From positions 1 to 59,061 of the forward strand of contig JBCCCC010000005.1 in NCBI GenBank assembly GCA_039033695.1: a stretch of 59,061 nt of DNA, written 5' to 3'. Shown here in pieces: positions 1-9,239 of this stretch. Position 1 is the stretch's first letter. Every line of letters starts with the position of its first letter. A program made the translations under genes and the position numbers. This stretch comes from CALBPI01 sp039033695. Its GTDB lineage: Bacteria > Pseudomonadota > Gammaproteobacteria > Steroidobacterales > Woeseiaceae. Below the pieces are notes generated by a model, which saw only the letters and a list, made by a program, of their open reading frames with translations, did no database searches and was not told where the DNA came from.

Positions 1-550
1 CACCTTCACCGGGTTTCATGACACCAAGGTGACATTTGCTGTCAACGATCTCGCCAACCAGCGTCTGTTGGCCCAACGCTAACGTGCTGCTGCTTGGCGC
101 TGGCCCGGGTAGATTCGCAGTCTCGATACTGCCTGCGACCAATTCGAGCATCGACTGTTGATCACGTTCGATGAGTGTGCCGGACAGCTTCACAAACTGG
201 TTATGCCAGTCGCTGATGTCGGCGCCTTTCTTGCCGCCACCAACCAAGTGTATGCGCACGGTCGCCTCCGCCGGGGCCTCTTCGTTGCCAGCCGGAATCA
301 GTAGCGCTGGGTAGGGGTCACTGACCAGGTAGCCTTGCACCGTCGACACATTGCCAAATTCGAAACGTGAGTCGTGAAAATGATCCTGGCTACCGGCGAA
401 AGCACCCAGCGCGGCTGCCCCGACAGCGGCGAACCAAAACAGCCGGCTGCGCAGCCACCTCGCAATAGCCCGCGGGGCTCGCGCCTGGTAGCCGACGTAG
501 AAATCGCTGTCATTTGGTTTTTCTTGTTCGCTCATTGCTCGCTTAGCCAT
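1..550 (-). CDS. Membrane-anchored hypothetical protein, 3' end cut by window edge
   Basis: The frame is open from ATG at 550 (alternative ATG at 535, five codons in) to the window edge. An acidic/polar start of about 30 residues is followed by one hydrophobic helix near residues 36-53. A mostly beta-like extracytoplasmic region follows, with sequence resembling an OB-type fold. The last visible part contains the motif GEIVDSKCHLGVMKPGEG, whose Cys and His look like a possible metal- or haem-binding site. It lies about 100 bases downstream of the Rieske/ferric-reductase gene on the same strand and is probably the last visible member of that operon. I cannot assign a function. Start choice between 550 and 535 is uncertain because neither has a good Shine-Dalgarno sequence. 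Confidence 0.75.
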   Translation of the reverse strand, partial: MAKRAMSEQEKPNDSDFYVGYQARAPRAIARWLRSRLFWFAAVGAAALGAFAGSQDHFHDSRFEFGNVSTVQGYLVSDPYPALLIPAGNEEAPAEATVRIHLVGGGKKGADISDWHNQFVKLSGTLIERDQQSMLELVAGSIETANLPGPAPSSSTLALGQQTLVGEIVDSKCHLGVMKPGEG

Positions 551-647
551 GACGGCGCTGTCCGCCAAAAACACTGCTTGGCATACATGACCGGAGGACG
601 CCGTAAATCATTACCACTGGGCAGGTCATCATGTGCCTTGTCCAGGA

Positions 648-1670
648 TCATATGATGCGCACCGGTTCAACATATTGACCCGGGGCATTGGGCGTCGCCT
701 GCACCTGCACGGCGCTGCCGTCGAGGCGCAAATTGAAGGTCGGTATGCGCTCCTCGAAGGGTGCCGGCGACGCGCCGGTGGCTGGGTCATATTGATAACC
801 ATGCCATGGACAGGTTATCAGCCCGTCGATAATGCAGCCTTCGCCCAACGGGCCGTTTTGATGCTGGCAAACCGCTGAGACCGCCGACAGCGTATTGCGA
901 TAACGAAACACCGCGACGCGCTCAGCGCCGATAGTCGCCACCTCGGCATGGTTTTCCTCAATATCATCAACATCGCATACGGAAACCCACTCACCCTGCT
1001 GATCGATGTCTTTGTCACGCTCGCGCCACCCGGCCAGGCAATGGGCAATGATGACGCTACCCGCAGTAGCGCTGACAATGATGCCAAGCGGCGCGCTGCC
1101 TTGATCCTGCATGGCGCCAAACACGATATGGCCAACGACGAGCGCGTAGGCGACATAAACAAGCATATGTAGCGCTTTCCAGACTGGGGCCGACAGATTG
1201 GCTAACCAGAAATCATGACTGGTCGCTGCCATCGCGAACAAGATCAGCAGCGCGACAAACCCCAACAACTGGAACGGCACATCCAGGCCACCCGACGAAT
1301 CCGGAAAGTGTGACAGCACACTGGCAACGGGATTAACGTCGCCCAACAAATGGAACTGGATCAGCGCAAATAAACCGTGAGTCAGGGCTACCAGAAACGT
1401 CGCGACGCCGAGATGCCTGCGGTTGTACAGAAGCGGCAGGGCGCGCGGGGTTAGGCGAGCCAAAGGTCCGATCAACAGGACAAATGTCAACAACACGAAT
1501 GCCGTGGCGCCGAACGCGCGGATGATAAGCGTCTCTGCTGTAACCGCTGGAAACAGCGTTAATGTCGCCACAGAAAAGACGCTGACCAACAAAACGATAA
1601 CGCTAACCAGCACGCCATCGTAAACCCGCTTTTGCCGGTTCCACATGACAGGACGATACTGATGCGACAT
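648..1670 (-). CDS. Ferric-reductase-like membrane domain fused to Rieske [2Fe-2S] domain
   Basis: The 340-residue protein has two parts. Residues about 18-212 hold roughly six hydrophobic helices of the ferric-reductase/YedZ type, with candidate haem-ligand histidines at 98, 152, 168 and 181. Residues about 226-326 form a Rieske domain with the pattern C268-x-H270 and C287-x2-H290 that binds a [2Fe-2S] cluster. The Rieske part would lie at the C-terminal membrane face. By family logic it would pass electrons between the cluster and membrane haem; the donor and acceptor are unknown. Its ATG overlaps the stop of the preceding gene by one base, so translation is probably coupled. The domain calls are firm; the physiological role is not. 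Confidence 0.88.
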   Translation of the reverse strand: MSHQYRPVMWNRQKRVYDGVLVSVIVLLVSVFSVATLTLFPAVTAETLIIRAFGATAFVLLTFVLLIGPLARLTPRALPLLYNRRHLGVATFLVALTHGLFALIQFHLLGDVNPVASVLSHFPDSSGGLDVPFQLLGFVALLILFAMAATSHDFWLANLSAPVWKALHMLVYVAYALVVGHIVFGAMQDQGSAPLGIIVSATAGSVIIAHCLAGWRERDKDIDQQGEWVSVCDVDDIEENHAEVATIGAERVAVFRYRNTLSAVSAVCQHQNGPLGEGCIIDGLITCPWHGYQYDPATGASPAPFEERIPTFNLRLDGSAVQVQATPNAPGQYVEPVRII

Positions 1671-2113
1671 CAGCGCGCCACCTGTACGGTGATGGCGTCA
1701 GAAATCCAACGCTGACGAACCGGGTCATAAAACCGCAAGGCAAGACGATCACCAGATGATGATCCGTCGATCAGCAGCCCCTCGCGCAAGGCGGTCAGGC
1801 TACCGATGTAGCGCGGCGATCTGTTGCGATCGTTGACGACAAAAACGGATACCCGGCCCGTAGACGTCTCCAGTGGCACGATTGCAGATGCGCTGGCAAA
1901 AACAGCGTTGTCCTGTGAGATCGCCGAGACACGAAAACCTGCGTTGTTGATCGTGACATCTGCTGGTGTGGACACGGTGCTTGGCGCGGCGACCTGATGC
2001 AGCGGTCTGACGCGCTGGTTTGCATCGTGGATCCCTGCAACGATGACTAACGGTAATGCGATAGCCAGCACTGGCCAGATGAGGCGATGGAGTTTTCGTA
2101 ACGGCCGAATCAT
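1670..2113 (-). CDS. Hypothetical protein with N-terminal membrane anchor
   Basis: This is a 147-residue protein. One hydrophobic segment at residues about 11-28 (signal anchor or uncleaved signal) is followed by about 110 residues rich in short beta-like stretches and few charged clusters, probably on the periplasmic side. No cofactor motif is visible. It overlaps the upstream small membrane protein by four bases (ATGA) and touches the Rieske fusion gene downstream, so the three are almost certainly co-translated. It may be an assembly or soluble partner of the redox protein, but that is inferred from position only. Confidence 0.72.
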   Translation of the reverse strand: MIRPLRKLHRLIWPVLAIALPLVIVAGIHDANQRVRPLHQVAAPSTVSTPADVTINNAGFRVSAISQDNAVFASASAIVPLETSTGRVSVFVVNDRNRSPRYIGSLTALREGLLIDGSSSGDRLALRFYDPVRQRWISDAITVQVAR

Positions 2114-2364
2114 CTGTTGGGCCGCCGGTGCGCATTGCGTTCAAGCGCGCCAAGCTGCTTGGGTTTGATCCAACGCAAGAGCAGCATAGGCCACAACAAT
2201 ACACTGCCTGGAAGCAACAGCAGTCGAAAGCCAACGCCGGTGCCGCGCGCCGCAGGGTCTACCCTTGTGACGCCAAGCGCTACGAAGAACAGCCCGACAA
2301 CCAGCCCGGCCAGGCTGTAAAGCGCCAGGATAGTTGTAACCCATTGTGCAAGCTGGATCGACAT
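2110..2364 (-). CDS. Small membrane protein of the Rieske operon
   Basis: This 84-residue protein begins at ATG 2364. It shows two hydrophobic helices, about residues 9-32 and 44-62, separated by a short polar loop, and ends in a basic tail. The stop overlaps the next start by four bases. It looks like the first gene of the membrane redox operon running leftwards. I do not recognise the family. It could be a structural subunit of a membrane complex with the ferric-reductase/Rieske protein. Confidence 0.7.
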   Translation of the reverse strand: MSIQLAQWVTTILALYSLAGLVVGLFFVALGVTRVDPAARGTGVGFRLLLLPGSVLLWPMLLLRWIKPKQLGALERNAHRRPNR

Positions 2365-2439
2365 GACGCAGCACTCCGCCTTGAATCTTATTCGCCCAGT
2401 GTACCAGCACAGGTCGTTTTTCCCACAAGGAACACGTGC

Positions 2440-3255
2440 CTAGTGCATCACGCGCCAGGTCATCCGGGCCGCTGCCACAATGAGAAACGCACCGAATACA
2501 CGTTTCAACGTGGCTTGCGGCAGTTTGTGTGCAAGCGATGCGCCAAGCCGAGTCGTGATACTGGCGGCCAGTATGATGATGAGCACCGAGGGCAGGTGCA
2601 CAAACCCTGCCGCATACTTTGGCAAATCGGGTATGCGCCGGCCGGCGACGATATAGCCAAACGTTGCCGGAACTGCAATGAAAAGGCCCAGCATGGCCGA
2701 GCTGCCAACGGCTCGATGTACGCTGAATCCCATTCGGGTCAGCATCGGCACGGAGAATGACCCGCCACCAATTCCAATCCACGACGAGAAGGTACCAATC
2801 AGTGTTGCGAGGCTACGCTGCACCGAGGCAGACGGCTGCCAGTGTGTCGTGCGAGCGGGCAGGCTCATGAGCATTCTCAGGCCGACGACCGTGGCCAGTA
2901 CTGCGAATAGCACGCGCATGACGTCGCCGTCGAGCCAGCGGGCGAGGATTGCGCCGACGAACGCGCCAAGTGCGATGAAAGGCCCCCAGCGTTTAATCAC
3001 AGCCCATTGAACGGCACCTTGTTGCGCGTGCGCTCGCGCCGATAGCATTGATGTCGCGACTATGACTGCTAGCGAGGTGGCGACTGCGATATGCATGCTC
3101 ACGCGATCCGCAACGCCAGCGCGCGCCAGCACCAATGAGAGGATCGGCACGAGTACGATGCCGCCGCCGACACCCAATAAACCGGCGATCAGTCCGGCGA
3201 CAATGCCTGCCACCAGCAGTGGTACGATTAACGATAACAGCAGCTCGCCCGCCAC
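2440..3255 (-). CDS. TauE/SafE family anion (sulfite-type) exporter
   Basis: The 271-residue protein is almost entirely hydrophobic with about eight helices. Near the N-terminus it carries the family's glycine-rich signature, GLLGVGGGIVLVP at residues about 25-37, and a second related repeat in the middle (SWIGIGGGSFSVP), as expected of the duplicated TauE/SafE fold. Members export sulfite, sulfoacetate or other organic anions across the inner membrane; the substrate cannot be read from the sequence. The start is GTG at 3255. It is divergent from the gamma-glutamyltransferase gene, which also handles sulfur-containing metabolites, but a functional link is only suggestive. Confidence 0.88.
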   Translation of the reverse strand: MAGELLLSLIVPLLVAGIVAGLIAGLLGVGGGIVLVPILSLVLARAGVADRVSMHIAVATSLAVIVATSMLSARAHAQQGAVQWAVIKRWGPFIALGAFVGAILARWLDGDVMRVLFAVLATVVGLRMLMSLPARTTHWQPSASVQRSLATLIGTFSSWIGIGGGSFSVPMLTRMGFSVHRAVGSSAMLGLFIAVPATFGYIVAGRRIPDLPKYAAGFVHLPSVLIIILAASITTRLGASLAHKLPQATLKRVFGAFLIVAAARMTWRVMH

Positions 3256-3305
3256 GAGATAATCCAGTCAGCGCAGTTGGCTGCTTGCTTTGCGACGGTG
3301 TGCAG

Positions 3306-3311
3306 TATAAT
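3306..3311 (+). promoter_or_regulatory. Probable -10 box for ggt
   Basis: A perfect TATAAT lies about 37 bases upstream of the ggt ATG. The -35 region is poor (TTGCTT at a 15-base spacing is the best match), so the promoter may depend on an activator. Confidence 0.5.
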
Positions 3312-3347
3312 CCTCAGCACGACCTTTGTATTGCCAGGCTATCCAAC

Positions 3348-5138
3348 ATGATTTCAACCTCAGCGCGCATCACTACCATCGTCACCAGCATGCTGGCGGC
3401 AGTCCTCGCAGGCGCACCGGTAATGGCGCAGCAGCAGCGGGTTGCGTCGATTATCGATTACGGCTCCCGACATCACTCAGTGATAGACCAAGGCGGCATG
3501 GTTGCGGTGCAAAATGCCATTGCCGCGGAAGTTGGTGCCGACATTCTGGCGGCGGGCGGCAACGCGGTCGACGCCGCAGTCGCGGTTGGCCTGACGTTAG
3601 CGGTCACGCTGCCGCGTGCAGGCAATCTCGGGGGCGGCGGATTCATGTTGGTCTACCTGGCAGACGAAAATCGAACGATTGCGATTGACTATCGTGAGCG
3701 CGCACCGGGTGCGGCCAGCCGGGATATGTTCCTCAAAGCGGATGGTGAGCCCGATAACAGAGCGTCACGGTTCAGCTATCGGTCGGCCGGCGTGCCTGGC
3801 ACCGTTGCCGGCATGCATCATGCGTTGACGCAATACGGCAGCATGTCTTGGCGCGAGGTGCTCGAGCCCGCCATTCGCGTTGCCAGCCGCGGCATGCAGG
3901 TCAGCCTTGACTTGTCGCAAACGCTGAAGCGCCGTCGTGAGTCGCTGGGTCGCGATCCGGAGACGTTGCGCACTTACTACAAGGCCGATGGTGTGCCCTA
4001 TGAGGCGGGAGAAACCCTGCGTCAGAAGGATCTCGCGTGGTCGCTGACAGCTTTGGCTAAAGATGGGCCAGACGCTTTCTACCGTGGCGTGATCGCCGAG
4101 AAAATCGTCGCCGCCATGCAAGCTAACGATGGGCTCATCACACTTGACGACCTGGACAATTACCGCATAACCGAGCGCGAGCCCGTTGTTGGCACGTACC
4201 GCGAGGCAACCATTGTCTCTATGCCGCCACCGAGCTCAGGCGGCGTCTTGTTGATTCAGATGCTCAACGTGCTCGAGCAGTTCGAGCTTGGTTCGTTCGG
4301 TTATGGCAGTGCCAAGGCTGTGCACTTGATGGCTGAGGCGATGCGTCGCGCCTACGCTGATCGCAGTGAACATCTCGGCGATCCTGACTACTACACCGCA
4401 CCGGTGGACTGGCTGATGAGCAAGGCCTACTCGCGAAAGCTCGCGGCTGAAATCGATCTGCGCGCGGCGCGCCGGTCGACCGACATCGCACCAGGCGTCA
4501 ATGCCGGCTATGAGAGCCCTGACACCACGCACTATGCCGTGGTCGATGCGGCCGGCAACGTTGTCGCCAACACCTACACGCTAAACTTCTCTTACGGCAG
4601 TGGTATCACCGTACCTGGCACCGGCATCCTGTTGAATAACGAGATGGACGATTTTTCGGCAAAACCGGGTTCGCCGAACGGCTATGGCCTGCTCGGCGGC
4701 GAAGCAAATGCGATCGAGGCCGGCAAACGCCCGTTGTCATCGATGACGCCGACCATCGTGTTTCGTGATGGCAAGCCGTGGATCGTGACGGGCAGCCCTG
4801 GTGGTAGTCGCATTATCACGACCGTATTGCAAGTCATCGTCAATGTCATCGATTTCGAGATGTCCATCTCTGATGCTGTTGCAGCGCCCCGTTTTCACAA
4901 CCAGTGGTTCCCTGATCGATTGTTTATGGAGCCGGGTTTCAGTCCGGATACGTTGGCGATTCTTGGCGAAATGGGGCATGAGATCGACGCGCGGCCCCGT
5001 ACGATGGGCAGTGCCCAGACAATATTGCTCGAAGACGGCTATCAAAAGGGCGCTGCGGATCCGCGCAGACCCGACGCGCTGGCAATCGGTCCGCGAAGCC
5101 TTGGCTGCAGAAATGCGAAGGTCGCGTGCGCTCATTGA
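3348..5138 (+). CDS. ggt: Gamma-glutamyltransferase (periplasmic, self-cleaving)
   Basis: The 596-residue precursor hydrolyses glutathione and other gamma-glutamyl compounds or transfers the glutamyl group. Residues 1-27 form a signal peptide with an AMA-type cleavage site. The precursor cleaves itself before the catalytic threonine in the motif TTHYAVVD, where the nucleophile is probably Thr393. Downstream are the conserved NTYTLN, PLSSMTPTIV and GSPGGSRI motifs of the small subunit. I chose ATG 3348 because it gives a proper signal peptide; an open frame further upstream runs into the divergent exporter gene. The last 20 or so residues after ADPRRPDALAIG differ from the usual short family ending, which may be a harmless extension. 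Confidence 0.95.
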   Translation: MISTSARITTIVTSMLAAVLAGAPVMAQQQRVASIIDYGSRHHSVIDQGGMVAVQNAIAAEVGADILAAGGNAVDAAVAVGLTLAVTLPRAGNLGGGGFMLVYLADENRTIAIDYRERAPGAASRDMFLKADGEPDNRASRFSYRSAGVPGTVAGMHHALTQYGSMSWREVLEPAIRVASRGMQVSLDLSQTLKRRRESLGRDPETLRTYYKADGVPYEAGETLRQKDLAWSLTALAKDGPDAFYRGVIAEKIVAAMQANDGLITLDDLDNYRITEREPVVGTYREATIVSMPPPSSGGVLLIQMLNVLEQFELGSFGYGSAKAVHLMAEAMRRAYADRSEHLGDPDYYTAPVDWLMSKAYSRKLAAEIDLRAARRSTDIAPGVNAGYESPDTTHYAVVDAAGNVVANTYTLNFSYGSGITVPGTGILLNNEMDDFSAKPGSPNGYGLLGGEANAIEAGKRPLSSMTPTIVFRDGKPWIVTGSPGGSRIITTVLQVIVNVIDFEMSISDAVAAPRFHNQWFPDRLFMEPGFSPDTLAILGEMGHEIDARPRTMGSAQTILLEDGYQKGAADPRRPDALAIGPRSLGCRNAKVACAH

Positions 5139-5233
5139 CGCCGTATTCGCTGCGCTTGGCGGGCGCATGGCGGCCCTGAGATCAAGCTCCGGGGCATCGT
5201 GTAAATAGTCGAACGTGAAACGGTCATCGCCGC

Positions 5234-5239
5234 TATAAT
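5234..5239 (+). promoter_or_regulatory. Probable -10 box for typA
   Basis: A perfect TATAAT sits 29 bases before the chosen typA ATG. An upstream in-frame ATG at 5238 overlaps this box, which argues against that start. The -35 region is weak. Confidence 0.5.
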
Positions 5240-5267
5240 GCGCGGCTTTGCCGGATCCGGATCGACT

Positions 5268-7097
5268 ATGAAATCCCCAGAGAAACTCCGCAATATTGCG
5301 ATTATTGCGCACGTCGACCATGGCAAGACGACCTTGGTCGATCAATTGCTGCGCCAGTCCGGCACGTTGGATGCGCGCGCTGAGGTACAGGATCGCATGA
5401 TGGATTCGAATGACCTCGAGCGCGAACGCGGTATTACGATTCTGTCCAAGAATACTGCCATTCGCTGGGACGACTGGCGCATCAACATTGTCGATACACC
5501 GGGCCACGCCGATTTCGGTGGCGAGGTTGAGCGGGTGCTCTCCATGGTGGATAGCGTCCTGCTGCTGGTTGATGCGGTCGAAGGTCCGATGCCGCAGACC
5601 CGTTTCGTGACCGCGAAAGCATTCGCCAAAGGCTTTACGCCGTTGGTCGTCATCAACAAGATCGACCGCGATGGCGCGCGCCCTGACTGGGTGCTGGATC
5701 AGACCTTTGATTTGTTCGACCGGCTAGGCGCTACTGACGAGCAGCTCGATTTTCCGGTGATTTATGCATCGGGTCTGGCGGGTTATGCGTCGCTGGATGA
5801 AACCGCCCGCAGCGGCGATATGAAGCCACTGGTGGATGCCGTCATTGAGCATGTACCGGCGCCATCAGTGAATCTTGATGGTGGGTTGCAGCTGCAGGTT
5901 TCCAGCCTCGATTACGACCCGTATGTGGGTGTGATTGGCGTTGGCCGCGTGACGCGCGGCGTCGCCGTCCAGAATGAAGCGCTGTCGATTGTCTCCGCCG
6001 ACGGCAAAGTGCGCAACGGTCGCATTCTCGAGTTGTATGCTTTCCACGGCTTGCAGCGTCATCGCGTGGAGCGCGCCGAAGCGGGCGATATCGTCGCGTT
6101 CAGTGGCATCGATCCGCTGTCGATTTCCGACACACTCTGTACGCGTGGACAGGAGGATGCGCTGCCTGCGTTGACCGTCGATGAGCCAACGATCAGCATG
6201 ACGTTTCAGGTGAATAAGTCGCCACTTGCGGGTCGCGAAGGCAAGTACCTGACGAGTCGGCAGATTCGTGAGCGTCTGGAGCAGGAGCTTAAACACAACG
6301 TTGCATTGCGCGTAGAGCCACTGGATGACCCTGACAAATTCAAGGTATCGGGGCGCGGCGAATTGCACCTGTCTGTATTGATCGAGACCATGCGGCGGGA
6401 AGGCTTTGAGCTCGCCGTGTCGCGACCTGAGGTGATTGAGATAGAGCGAGACGGTGTCACGCTGGAGCCGTTCGAAAACCTCACCGTGGATTTCGATGAC
6501 GACTATCAGGGTGCCGTGATGACCCGGCTTGCAGATCGCAAGGGTGAGCTGCAGTCTATGACCGCAGACCAGAAGGGACGGAGCCGTTTGGAATACCGTA
6601 TCCCGTCCCGTGGCCTGATCGGCTTTCGCACAGAGTACCTGAGCGCGACGGCCGGCACCGGCCTTATCTATCATGTGTTCGATGCGTATGCACCGAAGCT
6701 GTCCGGCGCCATCGCACAGCGCAACAATGGCGTTTTGATCTCAAACGTCGCTGGCAAAGCACTGGCATATGCGTTGTTCAATTTGCAGGAGCGTGGCCGG
6801 CTGTTCATTGATCACGGGCTGGAAGTGTATGCGGGCATGATCGTTGGCATTCATTCACGTAACAATGATTTGGTCGTCAACCCGACCAAAGCCAAGCAGC
6901 TCACCAATATTCGCGCTGCGGGCACGGATGAGAATCTGCTGCTGACGCCACCGATCCGCTTTTCGCTGGAGCAGGCGCTTGAGTTTATCGATGACGATGA
7001 GCTTGTCGAAATCACGCCAGCCAATATCCGTTTGCGGAAAAAGCTGCTGTCAGAATCTGACCGAAAGCGGGCCTCACGAGCCAGCAAGGCGGACTAA
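5268..7097 (+). CDS. typA: Ribosome-associated translational GTPase TypA/BipA
   Basis: The 609-residue protein has all five GTPase motifs of the elongation-factor family: AHVDHGKT (14-21), the RERGITI switch (52-58), DTPGH (76-80) and NKID (130-133). Then come a beta-barrel domain, EF-G-like domains III and V (GRGELHLSVL, RGLIGFRTEYL), and the BipA-specific C-terminal domain with NPTKAKQLTNIR. It acts on the ribosome in 50S assembly and stress or cold adaptation. Length matches the family. The ATG at 5268 is chosen because the start directly precedes the conserved N-terminus and lies just behind a TATAAT box. Confidence 0.97.
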   Translation: MKSPEKLRNIAIIAHVDHGKTTLVDQLLRQSGTLDARAEVQDRMMDSNDLERERGITILSKNTAIRWDDWRINIVDTPGHADFGGEVERVLSMVDSVLLLVDAVEGPMPQTRFVTAKAFAKGFTPLVVINKIDRDGARPDWVLDQTFDLFDRLGATDEQLDFPVIYASGLAGYASLDETARSGDMKPLVDAVIEHVPAPSVNLDGGLQLQVSSLDYDPYVGVIGVGRVTRGVAVQNEALSIVSADGKVRNGRILELYAFHGLQRHRVERAEAGDIVAFSGIDPLSISDTLCTRGQEDALPALTVDEPTISMTFQVNKSPLAGREGKYLTSRQIRERLEQELKHNVALRVEPLDDPDKFKVSGRGELHLSVLIETMRREGFELAVSRPEVIEIERDGVTLEPFENLTVDFDDDYQGAVMTRLADRKGELQSMTADQKGRSRLEYRIPSRGLIGFRTEYLSATAGTGLIYHVFDAYAPKLSGAIAQRNNGVLISNVAGKALAYALFNLQERGRLFIDHGLEVYAGMIVGIHSRNNDLVVNPTKAKQLTNIRAAGTDENLLLTPPIRFSLEQALEFIDDDELVEITPANIRLRKKLLSESDRKRASRASKAD

Positions 7098-7212
7098 CAC
7101 TGCATCCGTTCGGCGTGCGCGGCCTTGCTCGCATGCTGGCAATAATGGCCAGTATGCCGCACCATGATCGCAACCTGCGAGTCACCGCAGGATGCCTACC
7201 CGGGGGGGGTCT

Positions 7213-8496
7213 ATGCAAAACAGTGCGGCGCAAGGTGCCAGCGGCAAAGCGTATTTTGCGCTCGGCATGCTGGTGTTGGTCTATACGCTTAACTTTATCG
7301 ATCGAACGATCATCTCGATTCTCATTCCGTCGATACAGGCTGAGTTAGATATCTCCAACACACGGCTGGGCTTGCTGGCAGGCACATTCTTCGCGCTGTT
7401 CTATTCGATACTGGGCATCCCGATCGCGACAATCGCCGACCGTGGCAATCGGCGCAACCTGATTGCATGGGCACTGTTTATCTGGAGTGGCATGACCGCG
7501 CTGTGCGGCATGGCGCAGAACTTCGCCCAGTTGGCGCTCGCGCGTATCGGCGTTGGCGTGGGTGAGGCTGGCTGCAGTCCACCCGCGCACTCCATGATCT
7601 CGGATTACTTCCCGCCGCATCAGCGTGCGACAGCGCTGGGCGTCTATTCGCTCGGTATTTCGCTGGGCATCATGTTTGGCTATCTTGTCGGTGGCTGGAT
7701 CAATGAGCTGTATGGCTGGCGTAATGCCTTCTTGATCGTCGGCTTGCCTGGGATTTTCCTGGCCGTTATTTTTCGATTCACGGTGTGGGAGCCGCCGCGC
7801 GGGCATTCGGAGGCTCGCGTCAGCGAAGACACACGGCCTTCGATCGCCGAGACCTTCAAGTTTCTGATGCGTCGACGTTCCTTTCTGCATATGTCGCTGG
7901 GTGCGGCGCTAGCAGCGATGGCTGGCTATTCGGTGGCGACTTGGTTTCCGACATTCCTGGTCAAGTCGCATGGCATGGCCACGGGTGAGATCGGTACCTG
8001 GCTGGGACTGATTCTTGGTTTGTCCGGCGGAGCGGGTATCTTCATTGGCGGCTATCTTGCAGATCGATTCGGCGCTACTGATGGGCGCTGGAAACTGTGG
8101 ACCGTCGTCGTTGGTGGCGGTCTATCGATTCCGTTTTCGGTGGCTGTCTATCTGTTAGCCAATCCGTATGCTGCGTTGCTGTTGTTCATCATACCGGCGT
8201 TTCTCAGTAACTTTTATCAGGCGACAACGTTTGCGCAAACCCAAAGCCTCGTGAATCTTCGTATGCGGGGCGTAGCGGCGGCCGTATTGTTGCTCATCAT
8301 CAATCTGATTGGTTTGGGTATCGGCCCGGTCTTGACCGGCGCAATGACGGATCTGCTGGAGCCAAGCTACGGCAACGATGCTGCCCGCTACGCACTGCTG
8401 GCCATGAACATCGTCGGCGTCTGGAGCACATGGCACTACTACAAAGCCGGCAAGTATCTTCCTGCCGACCTTGCGCGTGCATCAGACAAAACGTGA
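7213..8496 (+). CDS. MFS transporter, spinster-like
   Basis: The 427-residue inner-membrane protein has 12 predicted helices and the major-facilitator loop motif after helix 2 (ADRGNRRNLIAW). The helix 4-5 region GVGVGEAGCSPPAHSMISDYF is typical of the spinster-like subfamily, which includes sugar-phosphate, sphingolipid and uncharacterised bacterial transporters. The substrate is unknown. ATG 7213 is preferred over an upstream start because a run of eight G residues ends three bases before it and can pair with 16S rRNA. It converges on maiA, with only four bases between the stops. Confidence 0.9.
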   Translation: MQNSAAQGASGKAYFALGMLVLVYTLNFIDRTIISILIPSIQAELDISNTRLGLLAGTFFALFYSILGIPIATIADRGNRRNLIAWALFIWSGMTALCGMAQNFAQLALARIGVGVGEAGCSPPAHSMISDYFPPHQRATALGVYSLGISLGIMFGYLVGGWINELYGWRNAFLIVGLPGIFLAVIFRFTVWEPPRGHSEARVSEDTRPSIAETFKFLMRRRSFLHMSLGAALAAMAGYSVATWFPTFLVKSHGMATGEIGTWLGLILGLSGGAGIFIGGYLADRFGATDGRWKLWTVVVGGGLSIPFSVAVYLLANPYAALLLFIIPAFLSNFYQATTFAQTQSLVNLRMRGVAAAVLLLIINLIGLGIGPVLTGAMTDLLEPSYGNDAARYALLAMNIVGVWSTWHYYKAGKYLPADLARASDKT

Positions 8497-8500
8497 CGGC

Positions 8501-9148
8501 TCAGTCAGTCACTTCATGCCGGTCGGGGTGTGCTGCTGCAAATGCGGGTAACGCGGCGCAGTGCGTCGCGATGCGCTGAATGTTGGGATAGGGAGTCATT
8601 GGCTGTTCGAAACGGGCTGCGTTAAAGACCTGCGGTAGCAAGTACACATCTGCCAACGTCACTGCATCGCCCACGCAATAGCGACCGGATTCACTGCTCT
8701 TGGACAGCAGGTTTTCTAGTGCATCAAAACCTTGCGCAATCCAGTGCCGATACCAGTTCGCGATATCCGTGTCGCCGAATCCGTGTGTTGCGCGAAGGTA
8801 TTTGAGTACTCGCAGATTATTTATGGGATGGATGTCGCAGCCGATCAGCGCGGCAATCTCTCGCACTTGCTGGCGTGCCGGTGTTGTGGTGGGCAGCAGC
8901 AGTGGTTCCGGATAGTGCTCGTCCAGATACTCGAGTATGGCCGGAGATTGGATCAGGGTATGTCCATCAATCTGCAGTACTGGCACAGCGCCCATTGGGC
9001 TGATCTCCAGAAACGGCGCTGCTCGTTGCGCACCTTGATCGAGTCGCACTTCAACGCTGTCATACTCGATATGCTTTAAGGCCAGGGCGATACGTGTGCG
9101 ATAACTCGTCGAGCTTCTGTAATACCCATGCAGTATTGGTGTAGACAT
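8501..9148 (-). CDS. maiA: Maleylacetoacetate isomerase (zeta-class GST)
   Basis: The 215-residue protein has a thioredoxin-like N-terminal half with the zeta-class active-site signature SSTSYRTRIA (residues 12-21), the GAVPVLQIDG glutathione-site loop, and an all-helical C-terminal half with GDAVTLADVYLLPQ. The enzyme isomerises maleylacetoacetate (or maleylpyruvate) to the fumaryl form using glutathione, late in tyrosine/homogentisate or gentisate degradation. No other homogentisate-pathway gene is adjacent, so the exact substrate is inferred. ATG at 9148. Confidence 0.9.
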   Translation of the reverse strand: MSTPILHGYYRSSTSYRTRIALALKHIEYDSVEVRLDQGAQRAAPFLEISPMGAVPVLQIDGHTLIQSPAILEYLDEHYPEPLLLPTTTPARQQVREIAALIGCDIHPINNLRVLKYLRATHGFGDTDIANWYRHWIAQGFDALENLLSKSSESGRYCVGDAVTLADVYLLPQVFNAARFEQPMTPYPNIQRIATHCAALPAFAAAHPDRHEVTD

Positions 9149-9239
9149 CAGTCGCGGCCCCTCACGCCCGGCAAGTTCAGAGTAACCAAAGTATACTGCC
9201 TCCGGCGCCGCTGTTGGCGCTTGTCACCGAATCACAGGC

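Noticed and set aside
536..647. Short open frame of about 21 codons between the Rieske fusion gene and the next gene
   Set aside because: No clear ribosome binding site or recognisable sequence; it ends just before the next start and is likely chance.
5039..5208. Frameshift at the 3' end of ggt
   Set aside because: The alternative frame after ADPRRPDALAIG shows no family-specific ending; a variable C-terminus is simpler.
7201..7208. Run of eight G before the MFS gene as a phase-variation tract
   Set aside because: It sits where a ribosome binding site belongs, only one such tract is seen, and there is no sign of a contingency locus.
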